Source: Sphingobium fuliginis
GTDB lineage: Bacteria > Pseudomonadota > Alphaproteobacteria > Sphingomonadales > Sphingomonadaceae
Direction: 5' to 3'
Length of the DNA stretch: 64,000 bases
NCBI RefSeq assembly: GCF_004152845.1
Contig: NZ_SEON01000001.1
Coordinates: 620,001-684,000 of the forward strand
Part shown: in pieces, positions 34,441 through 42,692 of the stretch
Position numbering within the stretch: the stretch's first letter is position 1
Layout: each line of letters starts with the position of its first letter
Position numbers and translations under genes: made by a program
The notes under the pieces: generated by a model
What the model was told of the DNA's origin: nothing
Database searches by the model: none
The model's input: only the letters and a program-made list of their open reading frames with translations

Positions 34441-35481
34441 ATGTCCCGGCTGCAATGGCTTCGCCTTCATCGCTATGCCGGCCTGACCATGGCACTTTTC
34501 CTGCTCGTTCAGGCGCTCACTGGCGCGCTGCTCCTATATCGTGGACCTATTGAGCGCCTGCTCGATCCCGCGGGCCAGACCAGCCGGGGAAGAGCTGCGC
34601 TTATTTCAGCGGGAGAGGCGGCACGCGCCGCCAACAGCGCAATGCCTGGCACGCATCTCCTCCGTCTGTTCGCGCCGGACACCGACCGCGCCACATGGTT
34701 CGCCCATATGTCCGATGCGGATGGCCGCCGCACCTATGCCTCGATCGACCCGGCCGGCGGCGCGGTGCTGCGGGCCGGCGACCTGACCCGCTTCCCCCTC
34801 GAAGCGGCGCTACAGATCCATTACCGCCTTCTCACCGGCCGAGCCGGGATGATGGTGATTGCACTTAACGGCCTGGCGCTGGCGATCATGGCGGTGAGCG
34901 GCGTCGGTTATTGGTGGCCCAGGCGCAATCCCGCCAAGGCGCTGGCAATTCGATGGAAGCTTTCCCCCCGCCTCGTCCTGCGGCAGGTGCATCGGACCCT
35001 GGGCGTTATCGCCAGCGGCTTTCTCATTCTCATCTCTTGCACGGGTTTCCTGCTCGTTTTTCCGGATCTGGTCGGGAGCGGGGTTTCCGTTCCGCCGGCA
35101 AATATATCGGCTCTTCAGATCGATCGGAGTGTGACCCTCGCGCAAGGCATTTTCCCCGGCGCGGCGCTCCGTGACATAAGGGTCGGTGGTGACAGGCTGA
35201 CCGTCAATTTCCATGCGCCGGATCGGAATGGGCGCGCGGTCGATGTCGTCGCGGTGGCCTTGCCGTCTCCCCATATCTTGAGTGCCATGCCCGCCTCCCG
35301 CAGCCGCGCGCTCTGGATGGTCCTGCTTCCCATTCATACCGGCGAGTTCATAGGCCTTACCGGCTCCGCTCTCTGGCTGCTCGTCGCCCTCTCCCTAATC
35401 GCGCTGGCGCTCACCGGCCCGCTCATGTGGTGGCACGTTGCAACTCAGCGCCGCCGCGCTCCTCGAAAGGTTCCGACATGA
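34441..35481 (+). CDS. PepSY-associated membrane protein (siderophore-reductase type)
   Basis: The 346-residue protein has about four membrane helices (near 14-34, 138-158, 185-210 and 305-330) with a long periplasmic part after helix 1, starting LHRYAGLTMALFLLVQALTGALL and containing RQVHRTLGVIASGFLILISCTGF. These conserved His-bearing helices mark the PepSY_TM family, members of which reduce or process ferric siderophores at the inner membrane. Its stop overlaps the start of the following dehydrogenase gene (ATGA). Confidence 0.85.
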   Translation: MSRLQWLRLHRYAGLTMALFLLVQALTGALLLYRGPIERLLDPAGQTSRGRAALISAGEAARAANSAMPGTHLLRLFAPDTDRATWFAHMSDADGRRTYASIDPAGGAVLRAGDLTRFPLEAALQIHYRLLTGRAGMMVIALNGLALAIMAVSGVGYWWPRRNPAKALAIRWKLSPRLVLRQVHRTLGVIASGFLILISCTGFLLVFPDLVGSGVSVPPANISALQIDRSVTLAQGIFPGAALRDIRVGGDRLTVNFHAPDRNGRAVDVVAVALPSPHILSAMPASRSRALWMVLLPIHTGEFIGLTGSALWLLVALSLIALALTGPLMWWHVATQRRRAPRKVPT

Positions 35482-36404
35482 CCCTGCTCTACACCTCCGA
35501 TCCTGCGCGCGGCCGGGTCTTGCGTGACATTTTCGCGCGGGAAGCGGCCGATATTGCCTTTGTCGAGCCGCCCGAAAGCTACGATCCGAGCGCCATCCGC
35601 TATCTGGTCGCCTGGAGTCCCTCGGCGGAACTGATCGCGAGCCTTCCCAATCTGGAAGTTCTCTTCTCGATCGGTGCCGGGGTCGACCAATTCAACATGG
35701 ACGGTCTGCCGCCCCATATTGACGTGGTGCGGATGATTGAGCCCGGGATCGTGGCGGGCATGGTGGAATATGCGACGATGGCGGTTCTGATGCTACACCG
35801 CGACGTTATCGCCTACCGGGAAGCCCAGCGGGAAGAGCGCTGGTCACCGATCAAGCTCGTTCCGGCGCAGCATCGTCGCGTCGGGGTCATGGGCCTGGGC
35901 CAATTGGGTCAGGCTGTGCTCGAAGCGTTACGCCCATTTGGCTTTGCGCTATCGGGCTGGAGCCGTTCACTGCATCGGCTGGCGGGCGTGACATGTCATG
36001 CCGGCACGACGGGGCTTGGTGACTTCCTCGCCGAATGCGACATTCTCTTGTGCCTTCTCCCGCTGACGCCGGAAACGCGCGGCATCCTGTGCCGCGACCT
36101 GCTCTTGCAACTGCCCCGGGGCGCGTCGCTCATCAACGCCGCGCGTGGCGGCCATCTCGTGACAGAGGATCTGCTGGCCTTGCTCGATGAAGGCCATATC
36201 TCCGCAGCCTTGCTTGACGTCACCGATCCCGAACCGTTGCCGACAGGCCACCCTATCTGGAGTCATCCCCGCATTCTGCTCACCCCGCATGTCGCGAGCA
36301 TGACGCGCGCGGACAGCGCCGCCCACGCCCTCATCGCCAATATCCGCCGCCATCGGGCGGGAACAGCGATGGAAGGCAAGGTAGAACGCAGCACAGGCTA
36401 TTGA
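35478..36404 (+). CDS. ghrA: 2-hydroxyacid dehydrogenase, glyoxylate/hydroxypyruvate reductase A type
   Basis: The start at 35478 overlaps the previous stop and follows AAAGG. The 308-residue enzyme shows the D-2-hydroxyacid dehydrogenase plan: NAD(P) loop VGVMGLGQLGQAVLEAL, catalytic Arg in NAARGGHLV, Glu in DVTDPEPLP and His in LTPHVASMT. Length and the N-terminal SIGAGVDQF match GhrA, which reduces glyoxylate and hydroxypyruvate with NADPH in the cytoplasm. The next gene, on the opposite strand, is a PLP phospholyase or aminotransferase that could yield related keto acids. Confidence 0.85.
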   Translation: MTLLYTSDPARGRVLRDIFAREAADIAFVEPPESYDPSAIRYLVAWSPSAELIASLPNLEVLFSIGAGVDQFNMDGLPPHIDVVRMIEPGIVAGMVEYATMAVLMLHRDVIAYREAQREERWSPIKLVPAQHRRVGVMGLGQLGQAVLEALRPFGFALSGWSRSLHRLAGVTCHAGTTGLGDFLAECDILLCLLPLTPETRGILCRDLLLQLPRGASLINAARGGHLVTEDLLALLDEGHISAALLDVTDPEPLPTGHPIWSHPRILLTPHVASMTRADSAAHALIANIRRHRAGTAMEGKVERSTGY

Positions 36405-36426
36405 AAGCACGACAGGCAAGTCGGAA

Positions 36427-36457
36427 CCGGAGGGGTTTGCCGCCCCTTCGGCATTTT
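36427..36457. terminator. Terminator between convergent genes
   Basis: CCGGAGGGG and CCCCTTCGG (36427-36435 and 36443-36451, one mismatch) form a stem followed by CATTTT on the plus strand. It ends the PepSY-ghrA unit and overlaps the stop of the convergent gene. Confidence 0.6.
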
Positions 36458-37778
36458 AAAGCTCCAGCGCCTTGTCCAGCACATCGACGAACAGATCGAC
36501 ATTCTCCCGGCTGAAGATCAACGGCGGACGGATCTTGAGGATGTTGTGATCCGCGCCGCACGCGCTGATCAGCACGCCGTTCTCACGCATGGCATTCACG
36601 ACCTGGGTTGTTCGGGCACGGTCGCTCGCCTGGCTCTCCTGGTCCGTCACGATATCGGCGGCAACGAAAAGGCCAGCGCCGCGCACATGCCCGAGGCAAG
36701 CGTGCCGCTCCCGCAAGGCCTCGACTTGGCTCAGGAGATAAGCCCCGACATTACGGGCGTTGTCCATGATATGGTCGCGCTTGATGACCTTGAGCACCGC
36801 CGCCGCCGCTGCGCAGGAAACCGCGTTGCCCGCGAACGTGTTGAAATAGCGGGAACTGCGCCCGAACTCCTCAACCACGTCATGCCGGGTCAACAGACCG
36901 GCAATCGGCTGTCCATTGCCCATCGGCTTGCCAAGCGTCACGATGTCGGGATCAATGCCATGCCGCTGGAACCCCCACATATGGCTTCCAGTCCGGCCGA
37001 AGCCCGGCTGCACCTCGTCGGCGACGAAAATGCCGCCGGCTTTGCGGATTGCCTCGACTGCACCTTTCAGGAATCCGGGCTCTTCGGGAAGGATGCCGTC
37101 ACTCGTAAAAAGCGAATCCACGATGAGCATGGCAGGCCGGATACCGTGCCTCTTCATATCGGCGATCGCCGACTCCACGTCGCGCGCGAAGCGTTCGCCG
37201 ACATTGGGGCCGGTACGATAGGCTGCTGGCGCGGGAACGGTGCGCACATGCATCCCCAGCGGAACGCCCTCACCCAATGTCGGAGAGAATTTGGAAACCG
37301 CGTCGGTTATGCCATGATAGGCGGTCTCAGTGATGATGACACCGGTTCCGCCAGTGCGAACCTGCGCGATGCGATAGGCAAGATCATTCGCTTCGCTGCC
37401 TGAGCCGGTCAGCATCATATGCGACAAATCGCCCTCCACGGTCGAAAGAAGACTGTCGGCGAGCTCAAGGATGGTTTCGTGCAGATAGCGCGTGTTTGTG
37501 CATAGCGTCGCCACCTGTCGGGTGATCGCTTCTACGACATCAGGGTGGCAATGGCCGAGCGACACGACATTGTTGTAGGTATCGAGATAGCGCCGTCCAT
37601 CGGGGTCATAGAGCCACACACCCTCGCCACGGACGAAATGGAGCGGCTTTTGGTACATCAACCGATAAGCGGGCCCAAGCAGCCGGTCGCGCTGTTCGAT
37701 CATCCGCGCCTCATGTGCATCGAGTTCGACTTGCCCGGGGATGAAGGCGTTTACGGAGGACACGTCCACGAAGGTCAT
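36456..37778 (-). CDS. Class III PLP enzyme, phospholyase-like (AGXT2L family)
   Basis: The 440-residue protein is a class III aminotransferase-fold enzyme with the PLP lysine in TLGKPMGNGQP, the ring Asp in FVADEVQPGFGRTG and the substrate-side YNNVVSLGHCHPDVV. The wording is that of the AGXT2L branch, whose human members are ethanolamine-phosphate and 5-phosphohydroxylysine phospho-lyases rather than transaminases. It overlaps by four bases with a downstream gene encoding an APH-type kinase, the pairing expected for hydroxylysine kinase plus phospholyase. Ordinary transamination cannot be excluded. Confidence 0.82.
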   Translation of the reverse strand: MTFVDVSSVNAFIPGQVELDAHEARMIEQRDRLLGPAYRLMYQKPLHFVRGEGVWLYDPDGRRYLDTYNNVVSLGHCHPDVVEAITRQVATLCTNTRYLHETILELADSLLSTVEGDLSHMMLTGSGSEANDLAYRIAQVRTGGTGVIITETAYHGITDAVSKFSPTLGEGVPLGMHVRTVPAPAAYRTGPNVGERFARDVESAIADMKRHGIRPAMLIVDSLFTSDGILPEEPGFLKGAVEAIRKAGGIFVADEVQPGFGRTGSHMWGFQRHGIDPDIVTLGKPMGNGQPIAGLLTRHDVVEEFGRSSRYFNTFAGNAVSCAAAAAVLKVIKRDHIMDNARNVGAYLLSQVEALRERHACLGHVRGAGLFVAADIVTDQESQASDRARTTQVVNAMRENGVLISACGADHNILKIRPPLIFSRENVDLFVDVLDKALEL

Positions 37779-38836
37779 TCATTGTCTCCTGACTGACAGA
37801 ATTGAAGCAAACGGCGGCTGGCCTCGGCACGAGGCAGCTGGTCGATATGGTCGAGGCCCGCCCATGCGAGACCGTTATTGCGCATGATATAGGCGCGATT
37901 TTCGGGGTAACGTGTCGCGCGCCATTCGGTGATGAGCACCGTAATAACAAGTCGCGCCATCACCAGGTCCAGCATCACGGCCTGCTCCGACGGCTCCAGC
38001 TGCAGCCGACCGTGATAGGCGCCGATCATTTCCGCTGCATTCCGAAGCGGGTCGGGACCGTCCACCAGTTGATAGGCAGCGGCAGTCGCGATCTCGCCCA
38101 CGAGCGGCCCGTGGATCACATCGCCAAAATCGATGATAGCCGCCACCTCGTCGGTGCGGTCTGGTCGGACCAGCACATTGCCTAGGTTGAAATCATTATG
38201 GATCACCTGCGCGCGCAGCTTGGTGAGTGCCGGCAGTGTGTTTGTCTCATAATGATCCATGAAGCGCCGGACGAGCACGCGCCGCGCCGGGTCGGCAATG
38301 CTGTCGATCATCCCGGCAAGGCGATGCGCGGCCGCCACGTTCCAGAGCAAATCATGTTCTGCCGCCGGATGGACAAAGTCATGAAGGGCCTGATCGAGCG
38401 AGGCGAGACAGCGGCCCAGCGCCTGACGCAGCGCCGTCGTCCTGGGCGAGGCGACAAGCGGCGTTCCCGGCAGGAATGTCAGCATCCGAAGGATCGAAGC
38501 GCGACCGTCGGCCAAGGATATGTCCGTGTGGTACCGCCCGTCGAGGGCCGCCACTGGATGTGGCACGGGCAATGAAGGCGCCGCCTCCTTGAGATGATTG
38601 AGCACAGCATTTTGCAGATGCACGATTTCGCGCGCTTCGGCGGGGTTCGATATCTTCAGCAGGAACTGGCTGCCGTCGGGGGCGGTCATCCTGAAGTTGC
38701 GATCCCTTTCTCCACTCAGTTCAACGGCATGGAGCGCCTTGCCGAAGATGTTTCGCGCCAGGTCTTCTGCATCCTGCGCGCCGAGTTGGGGCGGCTGGGT
38801 GGTAAGCGTCGGATCGAGTAGCATATTTCGCCCCAT
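37775..38836 (-). CDS. Aminoglycoside-phosphotransferase-fold kinase (hydroxylysine kinase-like)
   Basis: The 353-residue protein has the APH kinase signature: nucleotide-site FLLKISNP, catalytic loop VIHNDFNLGNVLV and metal-binding IIDFGDVIHG. Bacterial and human hydroxylysine kinases belong here and phosphorylate an amino alcohol for the companion phospholyase. The gene overlaps the phospholyase gene by four bases. The ribosome site is weak; the start at 38836 (MGRNMLLDPT) was chosen over a longer frame from 38902, which has no better signal. Confidence 0.8.
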   Translation of the reverse strand: MGRNMLLDPTLTTQPPQLGAQDAEDLARNIFGKALHAVELSGERDRNFRMTAPDGSQFLLKISNPAEAREIVHLQNAVLNHLKEAAPSLPVPHPVAALDGRYHTDISLADGRASILRMLTFLPGTPLVASPRTTALRQALGRCLASLDQALHDFVHPAAEHDLLWNVAAAHRLAGMIDSIADPARRVLVRRFMDHYETNTLPALTKLRAQVIHNDFNLGNVLVRPDRTDEVAAIIDFGDVIHGPLVGEIATAAAYQLVDGPDPLRNAAEMIGAYHGRLQLEPSEQAVMLDLVMARLVITVLITEWRATRYPENRAYIMRNNGLAWAGLDHIDQLPRAEASRRLLQFCQSGDNE

Positions 38837-39001
38837 GTTGATCGAGCCGCGATGGTATTTCCTGCGCAACCCGACAGATTTCGACGTTCCGCATGCTGGC
38901 ATGCTATGAGGGACATGCTGCCGTAAAATGTGCCGAATTCGTGCGGAGTGCCGATCGATCAGGCTGCGATTTGAACCGCCTCGAGCATCTTTATGCCCAT
39001 G

Positions 39002-39493
39002 TCAGTCCGCCGATTGGACGAGATCGAGGAATCCGCGTTGCCCGACCTCGAAACTGCGCACGACGAAATAACTGAAATAGCGGTCGACCAGACCGCTTTC
39101 CTCGACGATTTTCATGATCGTTTGGGAATAATGCGACACCGACCGGGTCACGAACTTCAATATATAGTCGCAATCGCCGCTGATACGCGCGCATTCCTGA
39201 AGTTCGTCGATAGTCTTCAGCTTCTGCTCGAAGCGCGACACCGTTCCCATACGCCGGTCATGCAACGTAATCTCCGCGAATACCGTGACCAGTTCGCCGA
39301 TCGCCGCAAGATTGATTCGTGCGCCATAGCCGGTGATGTAGCCCGCCGCTTCAAGGCGATCCACCCGCGTCAGGCAAGGGCTGGGCGACAGACCCACCTT
39401 CTCCGCCAAGGCAGAATTGGTGATACGGCCATTCTTTTCGAGAACGGCCATAATTCGCAGGTCGGTCGCATCCAGCTTTATGGTCCTTTTCAC
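39002..39493 (-). CDS. Lrp/AsnC-family transcriptional regulator
   Basis: The 163-residue protein begins at a GTG (39493) and has the Lrp helix-turn-helix (DATDLRIMAVLEKNGRITNSALAEKVGLSPSPCLTRVDRLEAAG) and RAM ligand domain (CARISGDCDYILKFVTR). It lies upstream, on the same strand, of the kinase and phospholyase genes and is a natural candidate for their regulator. It is more distant in sequence from the other three Lrp-type proteins in the window. Confidence 0.88.
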   Translation of the reverse strand: MKRTIKLDATDLRIMAVLEKNGRITNSALAEKVGLSPSPCLTRVDRLEAAGYITGYGARINLAAIGELVTVFAEITLHDRRMGTVSRFEQKLKTIDELQECARISGDCDYILKFVTRSVSHYSQTIMKIVEESGLVDRYFSYFVVRSFEVGQRGFLDLVQSAD

Positions 39494-39553
39494 GGCGACG
39501 GCAATTCCTCTATTCAGCGAAGTTGAAATGGCCGGCCATCAGCACCCGCGATC

Positions 39554-40216
39554 TCAAAGTCCCAGCAATGCCGGCAGATCGTTGAAATCGCGAATGCGGG
39601 TGAGACCATAATGTTCTGTCGGCGGCTCATGCCCGCGATCGACAAAGACCTTCGCGCCAAACCCGAGATCGTGGGCGGTCATGAGATCGTAGCGGGGGCT
39701 CGATGACACATGCATCATATCTTCAGGCGAACAGCCCAGCCGGTCGAACATATATTCGAAGGGCCGCATGAGCGGCTTGTAGGCACCCGCCTCCTCCGCC
39801 GTCAGCACAGCGTGGAAGGGCACGCCGATATTGCGGGCGCTGTGTGGGATCAGGTCCACCATGCTATTGGACAGGATGACCAGCGGATAATGATCGGCGA
39901 TTCGCGACAGCGGACCCGGAACGTCCGGGTGCGGTTGCCACGTCGGAACGGCATCGTATAAAGCCTGCGCATCCTTGGCTTCGAAAAGGACGCCGTGCTT
40001 CCGACACGTACGCTCGATTGAATTGGCGACGACATCATGGAAAGGCTTCCAGGCACCAAGAACCTCGTCAAGGCGATAGGCGCGAAAGGATGCCAGAAAG
40101 GGCTCCATTTCCGATGGGTCTACCCGATCGGCAAAAATTTCGCGCGCGGTCGGCCCCATGATGAAGTTTATCATCGTTCCATAGCAGTCAAAGCTGATAA
40201 ATTTGGGTCTGAACAC
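39554..40216 (-). CDS. Type II haloacid-dehalogenase-like hydrolase (second copy)
   Basis: This 220-residue HAD protein starts at a GTG with AAAGG upstream. It shares FISFDCYGTMINF, LVILSNSMVDLIP, AYKPLMRPFEYMFDRLGC and SSSPRYDLMTAHDLG with the protein at 24210, so the two are homologues of the 2-haloacid dehalogenase type. It lies between two Lrp genes. The repeated association with amino-acid genes suggests a metabolite common to both modules. Confidence 0.84.
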   Translation of the reverse strand: MFRPKFISFDCYGTMINFIMGPTAREIFADRVDPSEMEPFLASFRAYRLDEVLGAWKPFHDVVANSIERTCRKHGVLFEAKDAQALYDAVPTWQPHPDVPGPLSRIADHYPLVILSNSMVDLIPHSARNIGVPFHAVLTAEEAGAYKPLMRPFEYMFDRLGCSPEDMMHVSSSPRYDLMTAHDLGFGAKVFVDRGHEPPTEHYGLTRIRDFNDLPALLGL

Positions 40217-40337
40217 CGGGCCGTACCTTTGCTGTCGTTGAAGAGCCTGATGAATAGCGTCTCTTTATCGGCAATTTCCGCTGTGCATTAAATTGTCGGA
40301 AGCGAATTCTTCCAATTTTTGCCGCCTTCACCAAAGA

Positions 40338-40802
40338 TCAATCGCTAAGCGGCAGCGACGAATTGCGGATCGGCGTGCTGGAAACGATGAATATGGAATA
40401 GCTTTGGATGCCGAGATCCGCTTGCCATATCTGTTCCAGAATTCGCGCCGGCCCGTCATAGCCCTGAGCAACGATTTTCACCAGATAATCGAATTTGCCG
40501 TTCACCATGTGGAACTCGACCACCTCGGCTATACGCAAGATGGCCCTTTCGAACCGCTCCGCCTCCGCCCGCCGATGGTTTTTCAAGATCACCTGCACAT
40601 AAGCGGTGACGAAATCGCCAAGCTTAGCGAGATCGAAATGGGCGTTATAGCCGATCACGATCCCCGCCGCCTCGAGCTTCTTGATTCTTGCCAGGCAGGG
40701 ACTGGCCGACAGTCCCACCGCTTCCGCCAGATCGACATTGCTGATGCGGCCGTTGGTCTGCAGCTTGCGGAGGATTTTGATATCGATCCGGTCGAGCTTC
40801 AT
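40338..40802 (-). CDS. Lrp/AsnC-family transcriptional regulator
   Basis: The 154-residue protein has an N-terminal helix-turn-helix (LDRIDIKILRKLQTNGRISNVDLAEAVGLSASPCLARIKKLEAAG) and a RAM domain with VEFHMVNGKFDYLVKIV. It is transcribed divergently from the Lrp gene at 41003, with about 200 bases between them, so both may share a control region. Target genes are unknown, but the HAD gene downstream on the same strand is a candidate. Confidence 0.88.
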   Translation of the reverse strand: MKLDRIDIKILRKLQTNGRISNVDLAEAVGLSASPCLARIKKLEAAGIVIGYNAHFDLAKLGDFVTAYVQVILKNHRRAEAERFERAILRIAEVVEFHMVNGKFDYLVKIVAQGYDGPARILEQIWQADLGIQSYSIFIVSSTPIRNSSLPLSD

Positions 40803-41002
40803 TTCGCTGGTCTGTTTCCCCGTCCCATCTGCTTTCGGCAGGCCAAGGGGTCTGCCTGTCCATCATGCGGTAATGCCACCAAAGATTCTGCGGTTCAGGA
40901 GCTTTGTACAATCCAAATATCAGGCTTGGACGTATCGAGCCGATGGATTCTGCCGACCGAAAAATCATAGCATCGGCCGCGTGGATCGCGGTGGAAAGTG
41001 CA

Positions 41003-41488
41003 ATGGAAAAACTGGACCGGTTGGATTTCAAGATATTGTCCTATCTCCAGGAACAGGGCCGGGTCACGAACGTCGGTCTGGCGAACGCCATCGGCCTGTC
41101 CGCCAGTCCATGTCTCAGCCGGCTGAAGAGGCTGGAGGATGCAGGTTACATAAAATCCTACGGTGCGCGGGTCGCGCTGGAGAAAATGGGCGATTACCTA
41201 ATGGTGTTCACGGAGGTGACATTGGCCGATCACCGCGTTGCGGATTTCGGGCGTTTCCTCGCGCGAGCCAGGGAAGTGCGCGAAATCGTCGAGTGCCACC
41301 ATGTCAGCGGAGGCTATGACTATTTCCTGAAGGTCGTCGCCCGCAGCGTCAGCCATTATCAACGCATCATCGAGGGGCTGCTGGAGAGCGACGCGGGCAT
41401 CGAGAAATATTTCAGCTATATCGTTCTGGGTTCTCCAATCATGCGCGACGGCTTTCCGATCGAGCGCCTGTTTGGCGGTGCGGAGTAG
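41003..41488 (+). CDS. Lrp/AsnC-family transcriptional regulator
   Basis: The ATG at 41003 (MEKLDRLDFKILSYLQEQG) follows GGAAAG and matches the usual Lrp start; in-frame residues upstream to 40944 are probably leader. The 161-residue protein is strikingly like the regulator at 12008, sharing VECHxVSGGYDY and LLESDxGIEKYFSY with conservative changes, which points to duplication. A terminator-like hairpin follows. It has no same-strand neighbour, so it is probably a single-gene unit. Confidence 0.88.
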   Translation: MEKLDRLDFKILSYLQEQGRVTNVGLANAIGLSASPCLSRLKRLEDAGYIKSYGARVALEKMGDYLMVFTEVTLADHRVADFGRFLARAREVREIVECHHVSGGYDYFLKVVARSVSHYQRIIEGLLESDAGIEKYFSYIVLGSPIMRDGFPIERLFGGAE

Positions 41489-41524
41489 TCGGCCGACTGC
41501 TTCCCTGATCGCCTACAGCCGTTG

Positions 41525-41553
41525 CGGCAGGCTCGTGCCCCCTGCCGAAAATT
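41525..41553 (+). terminator. Hairpin with A/T tail after the Lrp gene
   Basis: CGGCAGG (41525-41531) pairs with CCTGCCG (41541-41547), followed by AAAATTT. It separates the rightward Lrp gene from the convergent CopB-like gene. Confidence 0.55.
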
Positions 41554-41632
41554 TACCATCCGGCGCCGGTTGAGCTCGCCACGAATAGGCTCGCGACACG
41601 CCGACAGACCGAATCTTGGCAGATCTGAAAAG

Positions 41633-42370
41633 TCACAGGCTGAAGCCGAACCCGATCACCGCCATGGTCGACTGCAACGCATCGCCCGATTGACGCGCCA
41701 GCCGACGGGTGCCGCCAAGCAATCGCTCATGGACCACCGCTGTATAGATATTGATCTTGGGCGTCAGCCGATAGCGGAGGCGGAACGTCCCTTCGCCTTC
41801 GGTGAGGCCGGAAGCCACGCCCTGCCCTGCCACGCCCTGCGCGGACCATCCGACCGCCACGCGTGGTTCGAGATAGAGCCGCCCCGTGATCGGCAACTGG
41901 TAGATGAGTTGCCCTTCACCGGTCAGTTGCGCATCGTCCGAGAGGAAGAGGTAGCTCTCCCAGCTAAGGCGCGAGCCCACTGTGCCCTGCACTCCGATCG
42001 CGGCGTGGAGGTCGCGCGGATGGGGTTTGAAATCCTTCCGCACACCCGCCAGCCACGTCGTATTTCCCACCGTATGTCCGAGGAAGAGGCGAGCCTGCAC
42101 CTCATCGATCTGACCGCCGAGCGCTCCGCCTCCCTGGGTCACCAGCATGACCTGATCGGTCGCACCGCCGTAGGAAAAGGTGCCGTCGAGAAGAAAGGCA
42201 TCGTCCCCCTTCCCCATCCGCATTTCGATAAGGTCGAAGCCGCCCGACAAGGTCAACGCGCTCGTTCCTTCATCCTGCGCCATCACTGGCGAGCAAATGG
42301 CTGCAAAACACAGCGCCGACAAGGCGACACCGAAGAAGCGTCGTTTCTGTCCCGATCCCCGTTGTGGCAT
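41633..42370 (-). CDS. CopB-like outer-membrane beta-barrel protein
   Basis: The start at 42370 gives 245 residues with a signal peptide (FFGVALSALCFAAICSPVMAQ) and a barrel-type mature part. Segments such as DGTFSYGGATDQVMLVTQGGG, VQARLFLGH, YLEPRVAVGWS and LRYRLTPKINIYTAVVHERLLGGTRRLARQSG follow the pattern of copper resistance protein B. The Met/His-rich N-terminal extension of true CopB is missing, and there is no copA or copper regulator nearby, so a copper role is uncertain. Confidence 0.65.
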   Translation of the reverse strand: MPQRGSGQKRRFFGVALSALCFAAICSPVMAQDEGTSALTLSGGFDLIEMRMGKGDDAFLLDGTFSYGGATDQVMLVTQGGGALGGQIDEVQARLFLGHTVGNTTWLAGVRKDFKPHPRDLHAAIGVQGTVGSRLSWESYLFLSDDAQLTGEGQLIYQLPITGRLYLEPRVAVGWSAQGVAGQGVASGLTEGEGTFRLRYRLTPKINIYTAVVHERLLGGTRRLARQSGDALQSTMAVIGFGFSL

Positions 42371-42692
42371 GGAAGAACAATAATGGCCAGCATACGGCGT
42401 TATCGCGCGAAGCGGCGCGTCCATTGCCCCCTAGGATGGCAAATTATTGCTGGCGCGCGGCAGCTTATGCCGCGATACGAGGCGCAGAGCCAGAAGCAGG
42501 GCCCACCACCAGACCACTGGAGACGCGCGGCGGCCCGCCAGTAGTTCTGGTTTGTCTCGCGCCTGGCTCTGGCGGGGGGTGGAATGATATCGGACAGAAA
42601 TCATGCTCTCGACGCAAACGCTTTGGCATTTACTTGCACGAAGTTGATTATAAATCATTTGCTGCGCAAATGGGGGTTGCGCTGGATTGGCG
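42371..42692. other. Intergenic region before the polysaccharide locus
   Basis: About 320 bases separate the leftward CopB-like gene from the rightward membrane-protein gene. A 110-codon plus-strand frame (42364-42696) and a minus-strand frame are present but neither gives a recognisable protein. The last 90 bases are A/T richer and probably hold the promoter of the rightward gene. Confidence 0.35.

Noticed and set aside
32218..34470. A 750-codon minus-strand frame
   Set aside because: It is the antisense of the TonB-dependent receptor and shows no family pattern.
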